From Pseudolysinimonas_A sp044239695 (GTDB taxonomy: Bacteria > Actinomycetota > Actinomycetes > Actinomycetales > Microbacteriaceae): a stretch of DNA of 8,929 nucleotides. The translations under genes were made by a program, and so were the position numbers. Below are positions 6,197-8,929 of the stretch, in pieces. The notes under the pieces were generated by a model. That model had not been told where the DNA came from, searched no databases, and saw only the letters and a program-made list of their open reading frames with translations. Position 1 is the first letter of the stretch; each line of letters begins with the position of its first letter. The stretch spans positions 1 through 8,929 of the forward strand of contig NZ_JBIIAW010000109.1 in NCBI RefSeq assembly GCF_044239695.1, in the 5' to 3' direction.

Positions 6197-8091
6197 GGAA
6201 CGGTGACGACCGCGCTCACGAACGCGCTGTTGCCCCCGAAGTCGACGACCCACAGTTCCACGACCAGCCGCGTGCCCGACGGCAGCGGGTCGACGAGGTA
6301 CTGGATGTTGGCGAGTTCGGCGTACAGGCCGACGCCGTTGGTGGGCTCCCAGCTGTAGTCACCCGTCGCCGGGTCGTAGATCTGGATGAGCGGCACGATC
6401 AGGCCGTCGGCCTGCACGGCCAGCTCGCCGTAGGTGCCGGTGGCGTCGTTGTAGGAGTAGTAGGTCTCCGACAGGATCGAGCCGCTCGCCGGATCGAGAC
6501 TGAGTTCGAGCAGGCCGTCGAGCGCCTCACTGTCGGTCGTCGCGTAGTAGTCCAGCGGCACGCTGACGCTGGCCGTGCCCGCGTTCTCGTCCTGCGCGTA
6601 CGCGAGGTAGGCGAGCGAGGTGTCTTCGCCGTCGGTGAGCGAGAGGGCGGTCAGGTCGTAGAACGCTCCCGCCACACCGGAGCCGTCGGTCGAGACCTGC
6701 GCCTCCTTCTCGCCGATGTACTGGATCGTCCCGTCGTCCTGGAGGATGCCGTAGTAGAGATAGGCCTCAGAGACGTTCTGCTCCGCGCCCGCCCCGAACT
6801 CGCCCGAGACGTAGAGGCCGCCGTCGGCGAACTCGACGGTCGCGTCGTTGGCGATGAAGTCGGGGAGACTCCCGGGGTCGATGTCACTGCCGGCGTCGTA
6901 GTAGGTGGCGAGGAAGTCGGCCCAGCCGGTGCGCTCGGCCACGGCCGCGTAGTCCGAGTCGTAGTTCTCGGTGCTCGGCGGGAAGTAGATCGACAGGCCC
7001 GTCGCACCGCGGGTCGCCTGCCCGGCCACCTTGTCGAGCACGACGTCGCCCACCGCCCGCACCACGGCATCCGCTTCGTCGGCCACGTCGAGCGCGTCGA
7101 CGCTGATCTCGCCGGCGAGGATGCCGAGGTCCTTCATGTGGGTGTCGTAGCGGGGGTCGGGATTGGTGCCGAAGCCGAGCGTCTGCGCGAGGGTGCGGCC
7201 GACCGTCGGGGCGACGTCCTCGACGCGCGCGGTCAGCGCCGCCGCGAACGCCGAGACGGCCTCGTCGACGACGCCGAAGTTCTCGAGGTCGACGAGGGAG
7301 AGCGTGATGTCGTTCTCGGTGCCCGAGGCGAGAGCCTGGTTGTTGAAGCCCTCGATGATGGCCGAGCCGAGCTCGTCGGCGGTGGCGCCGCGGTAGGCGG
7401 CCTCGAGCGAGGTGTAGTCCCAGCCGTGTCCGGGCTCGAGCTCCTGCGACGCGACCATCCGGTCGGCGTGCGCGGCCATCGTCGAGGCGACCTCGAACGT
7501 CGCCATGAGGCAGGCGTCGAAGCCGAGCAGGTCGAGCTTGTCGACCCCGGCCTCGGCGAGACCCTCGCCGATCGCCTGATTGAGCTCGGCGAGGGTGAGC
7601 GAGTCGTGGTCGGCGGACTCGTCGCCGCCGACGCCCGGCCACGAGGCGCCGTGGTCGGAGATGATGAGCGAGTAGTTCGCGGCGGGGTAGGCCTTGATGC
7701 TCTCGCTGATGAAGCGCGAGAGCACCGTCGGGTCGCCGGTGTTGACGTGCCCGTAGTCATAGAGTTCGGTCGCTTCGCCCCGGCCGATCTCGAGCAGCTT
7801 GGCGCCCGTCCAGTCGGGGATGCCGAGCACCGAGGTGTCGGTGTAGCCCTCGGCCCGGTCGACGAACGAGATCAGGTTGAAGCCGGGCTGCGAGCCGACC
7901 AGGCCCATCTCCTCGACGTCCTCCATCATGAACGGCTCGAGGTTGGTGTCGGCGATCTCGAAGGTGAGCACCGTCCAGCTGTCGGGGGCCTGGATGCCGC
8001 CCGGAGTGCCGACGCACGCCGTGAGACCGGCGGCGGCGAGCACGCCCGCACCGACTGTTGCCAGGATCCGCTGCATCCGTGACCGCGCCAT
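6193..8091 (-). CDS. secreted clostripain-like (C11 family) cysteine protease, predicted lipoprotein
   Basis: A 632-residue protein with a lipoprotein signal: basic n-region MARSRMQR, a hydrophobic stretch (about 9-22) and the lipobox L23-T24-A25-C26, so it should be anchored on the outer face of the membrane. The catalytic part (about 37-400) has the clan CD dyad: His147 in IISDHGASW and Cys194 in LLGFDACLMA, each after a hydrophobic strand as in C11 peptidases. The rest (about 405-632) is acidic and looks beta-rich, rich in Tyr, Thr and Ser; I cannot name that domain. ATG at 8091 has AAGAGG six bases upstream; an internal ATG at 8076 would shorten the basic n-region. The gene follows the channel gene by 37 bases on the same strand, so they may be co-transcribed. 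Substrate unknown. It might instead be a non-proteolytic family member, but both dyad residues are present. Confidence 0.88.
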   Translation of the reverse strand: MARSRMQRILATVGAGVLAAAGLTACVGTPGGIQAPDSWTVLTFEIADTNLEPFMMEDVEEMGLVGSQPGFNLISFVDRAEGYTDTSVLGIPDWTGAKLLEIGRGEATELYDYGHVNTGDPTVLSRFISESIKAYPAANYSLIISDHGASWPGVGGDESADHDSLTLAELNQAIGEGLAEAGVDKLDLLGFDACLMATFEVASTMAAHADRMVASQELEPGHGWDYTSLEAAYRGATADELGSAIIEGFNNQALASGTENDITLSLVDLENFGVVDEAVSAFAAALTARVEDVAPTVGRTLAQTLGFGTNPDPRYDTHMKDLGILAGEISVDALDVADEADAVVRAVGDVVLDKVAGQATRGATGLSIYFPPSTENYDSDYAAVAERTGWADFLATYYDAGSDIDPGSLPDFIANDATVEFADGGLYVSGEFGAGAEQNVSEAYLYYGILQDDGTIQYIGEKEAQVSTDGSGVAGAFYDLTALSLTDGEDTSLAYLAYAQDENAGTASVSVPLDYYATTDSEALDGLLELSLDPASGSILSETYYSYNDATGTYGELAVQADGLIVPLIQIYDPATGDYSWEPTNGVGLYAELANIQYLVDPLPSGTRLVVELWVVDFGGNSAFVSAVVTVP

Positions 8092-8128
8092 CCGTCGCCT
8101 CTTCTTCTCGCTCGTTGCCAGGGCCCGC
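8092..8128 (-). other. short gap between channel and protease genes with protease ribosome binding site
   Basis: This 37-base gap holds a purine-rich stretch on the minus strand, AGAAGAAGAGG, ending six bases before the protease ATG, which makes a convincing Shine-Dalgarno site. There is no hairpin with a T-run and no clear promoter hexamer pair, which fits read-through from the channel gene into the protease gene. Confidence 0.55.
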
Positions 8129-8929
8129 TCAGGATACTGGGCGGCGGGTGTCCGGCGGCGACACCTTTTCCTCGAGCCTCGACACCTGCGCGCGGAGGGC
8201 CGTCAGCTCGGCGAGGATCCGCTCGTCGATCTTCTGATCCTGCTCGAGCGCCTCCTCGAGATCCGCGGCCTTCATCCGATCCATCGCCTCGACCACGACG
8301 GCGATCAGCAGGTTGAGCACGACCAGGGCGCTCACGATCGTGAACAGCACGAAGAAGCCCCAGATCCAGGGCTCGTCGAACGCCATCGGCGCGACGAAGT
8401 CGGGCCAGCCGTCGCCGAACATGATGCGGAACAACGACACCCCCGAGACCCAGAGGTCGCCGAAGTGGGCGGGGTTCCGTGCCCCGAAGAGCGTGGTCGC
8501 GGCGACCGAGAAGACGTAGGTGATCATCAGCAGCAACCCGCCGATCGACGCGATGCCGGGCACCGACGCCCCGAGCGCGGCGACGACGAGGCGCATCGAA
8601 CGCACGGCGGAGAGCAGCCGGAGCACGCGGAGCAGACGCAGCACCCGCAGCACGCCGGCCTCCCCGCCCGCCGGGATCAGCGCGACGGCGACGACGAAGA
8701 GGTCGAAGAGGTTCCACCCGTTGCGGAAGAACGCCAGACCGTGCGCGAAGAACCGCAGCACGATCTCGACGACGAAGATCGCGATGATGACGCCGTTGAC
8801 GACGTTCAGCAGGTCGCCGGCGACGTCCGTCACGGCGGGATAGGTCTCCAGCCCCAGGATGATCGCGTTCAACACGATCAACGCGATGATCGTCCCTTGG
8901 AACGGCCTCGATTCCACGAGACGGAGGAC
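8129..8929 (-). CDS. voltage-gated cation channel, BacNav-like single-domain type; 5' end beyond right window edge
   Basis: A six-helix ion channel subunit expected to form a homotetramer in the cell membrane. Numbering from the GTG at 8917: S1 about 8-25, S2 38-57 with Glu51, S3 68-82 with WNLFD and charge-transfer Asp72, S4 88-112 with Arg91, 94, 97, 100, 106 and 109 at mostly three-residue spacing, S5 117-145, pore helix 155-168, filter F167-G-D-G-W-P-D173, S6 185-212 with Asn202, then a coiled coil (about 218-252) as in the tetramerising tail of BacNav channels. The frame stays open to the edge (four more codons, V-L-R-L), and LRLVESRPFQ resembles the pre-S1 helix of relatives, so the true start is probably outside. 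The filter differs from the sodium filter TLESWS and resembles calcium-permeable variants. The C11 lipoprotein gene follows. Confidence 0.92.
   Translation of the reverse strand, partial: VLRLVESRPFQGTIIALIVLNAIILGLETYPAVTDVAGDLLNVVNGVIIAIFVVEIVLRFFAHGLAFFRNGWNLFDLFVVAVALIPAGGEAGVLRVLRLLRVLRLLSAVRSMRLVVAALGASVPGIASIGGLLLMITYVFSVAATTLFGARNPAHFGDLWVSGVSLFRIMFGDGWPDFVAPMAFDEPWIWGFFVLFTIVSALVVLNLLIAVVVEAMDRMKAADLEEALEQDQKIDERILAELTALRAQVSRLEEKVSPPDTRRPVS

Noticed and set aside
5872..8082. A 736-codon plus-strand open frame antisense to the C11 protease gene and overlapping ahpE.
   Set aside because: Same compositional artefact: Arg/Val/Gly/Asp-rich shadow of genes with clear catalytic motifs, and its start lies inside ahpE.
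8129..8917. A complete channel gene starting at the GTG at 8917.
   Set aside because: The frame is open to the window edge and the upstream codons continue a sequence like the pre-S1 helix, so the gene is treated as 5'-incomplete.

Overview
The window is GC-rich actinobacterial chromosome, most likely from a Microbacteriaceae-type organism. The grounds are the base composition, the frequent GTG starts, a homodimeric AceE, and a PucR-type FasR regulator next to type II fatty-acid synthase genes. It looks like conserved core chromosome followed by a less familiar pair of envelope genes. I see no mobile element, tRNA, rRNA or CRISPR array. Family assignments rest on motifs read by eye, with no database search.

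Left part (1-5534, all minus strand; transcription runs right to left): aceE (pyruvate dehydrogenase E1), then a fasR-like activator only 15 bases downstream, then a 121-base gap with candidate regulatory structures, then fabD and fabH with a 4-base ATGA overlap. fabH runs off the left edge of the window. The logic is acetyl-CoA production, then control of fatty-acid synthesis, then malonyl loading and chain initiation. A similar order (ahpE near, then aceE, a PucR-like gene, fabD) is known from mycobacteria, and fasR-fabD-fabH from Streptomyces.

Middle (5535-6196): a 188-base divergent control region separates aceE from a plus-strand AhpE/BCP-type peroxiredoxin. The region holds a palindrome, a good -10 hexamer, and a leader hairpin that covers the peroxiredoxin ribosome binding site. 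The peroxiredoxin stop codon lies inside a CTAG palindrome that also provides the stop of the convergent gene.

Right part (6193-8929, minus strand): a BacNav-type voltage-gated cation channel, open at the right edge, followed after 37 bases by a secreted clostripain-like (C11) lipoprotein protease. The channel's selectivity filter (F-G-D-G-W-P-D) differs from the classical sodium filter and suggests calcium permeation. Together with a protease family that includes calcium-dependent members, this pair is the most interesting part of the window. No clearly new multi-gene system could be established.
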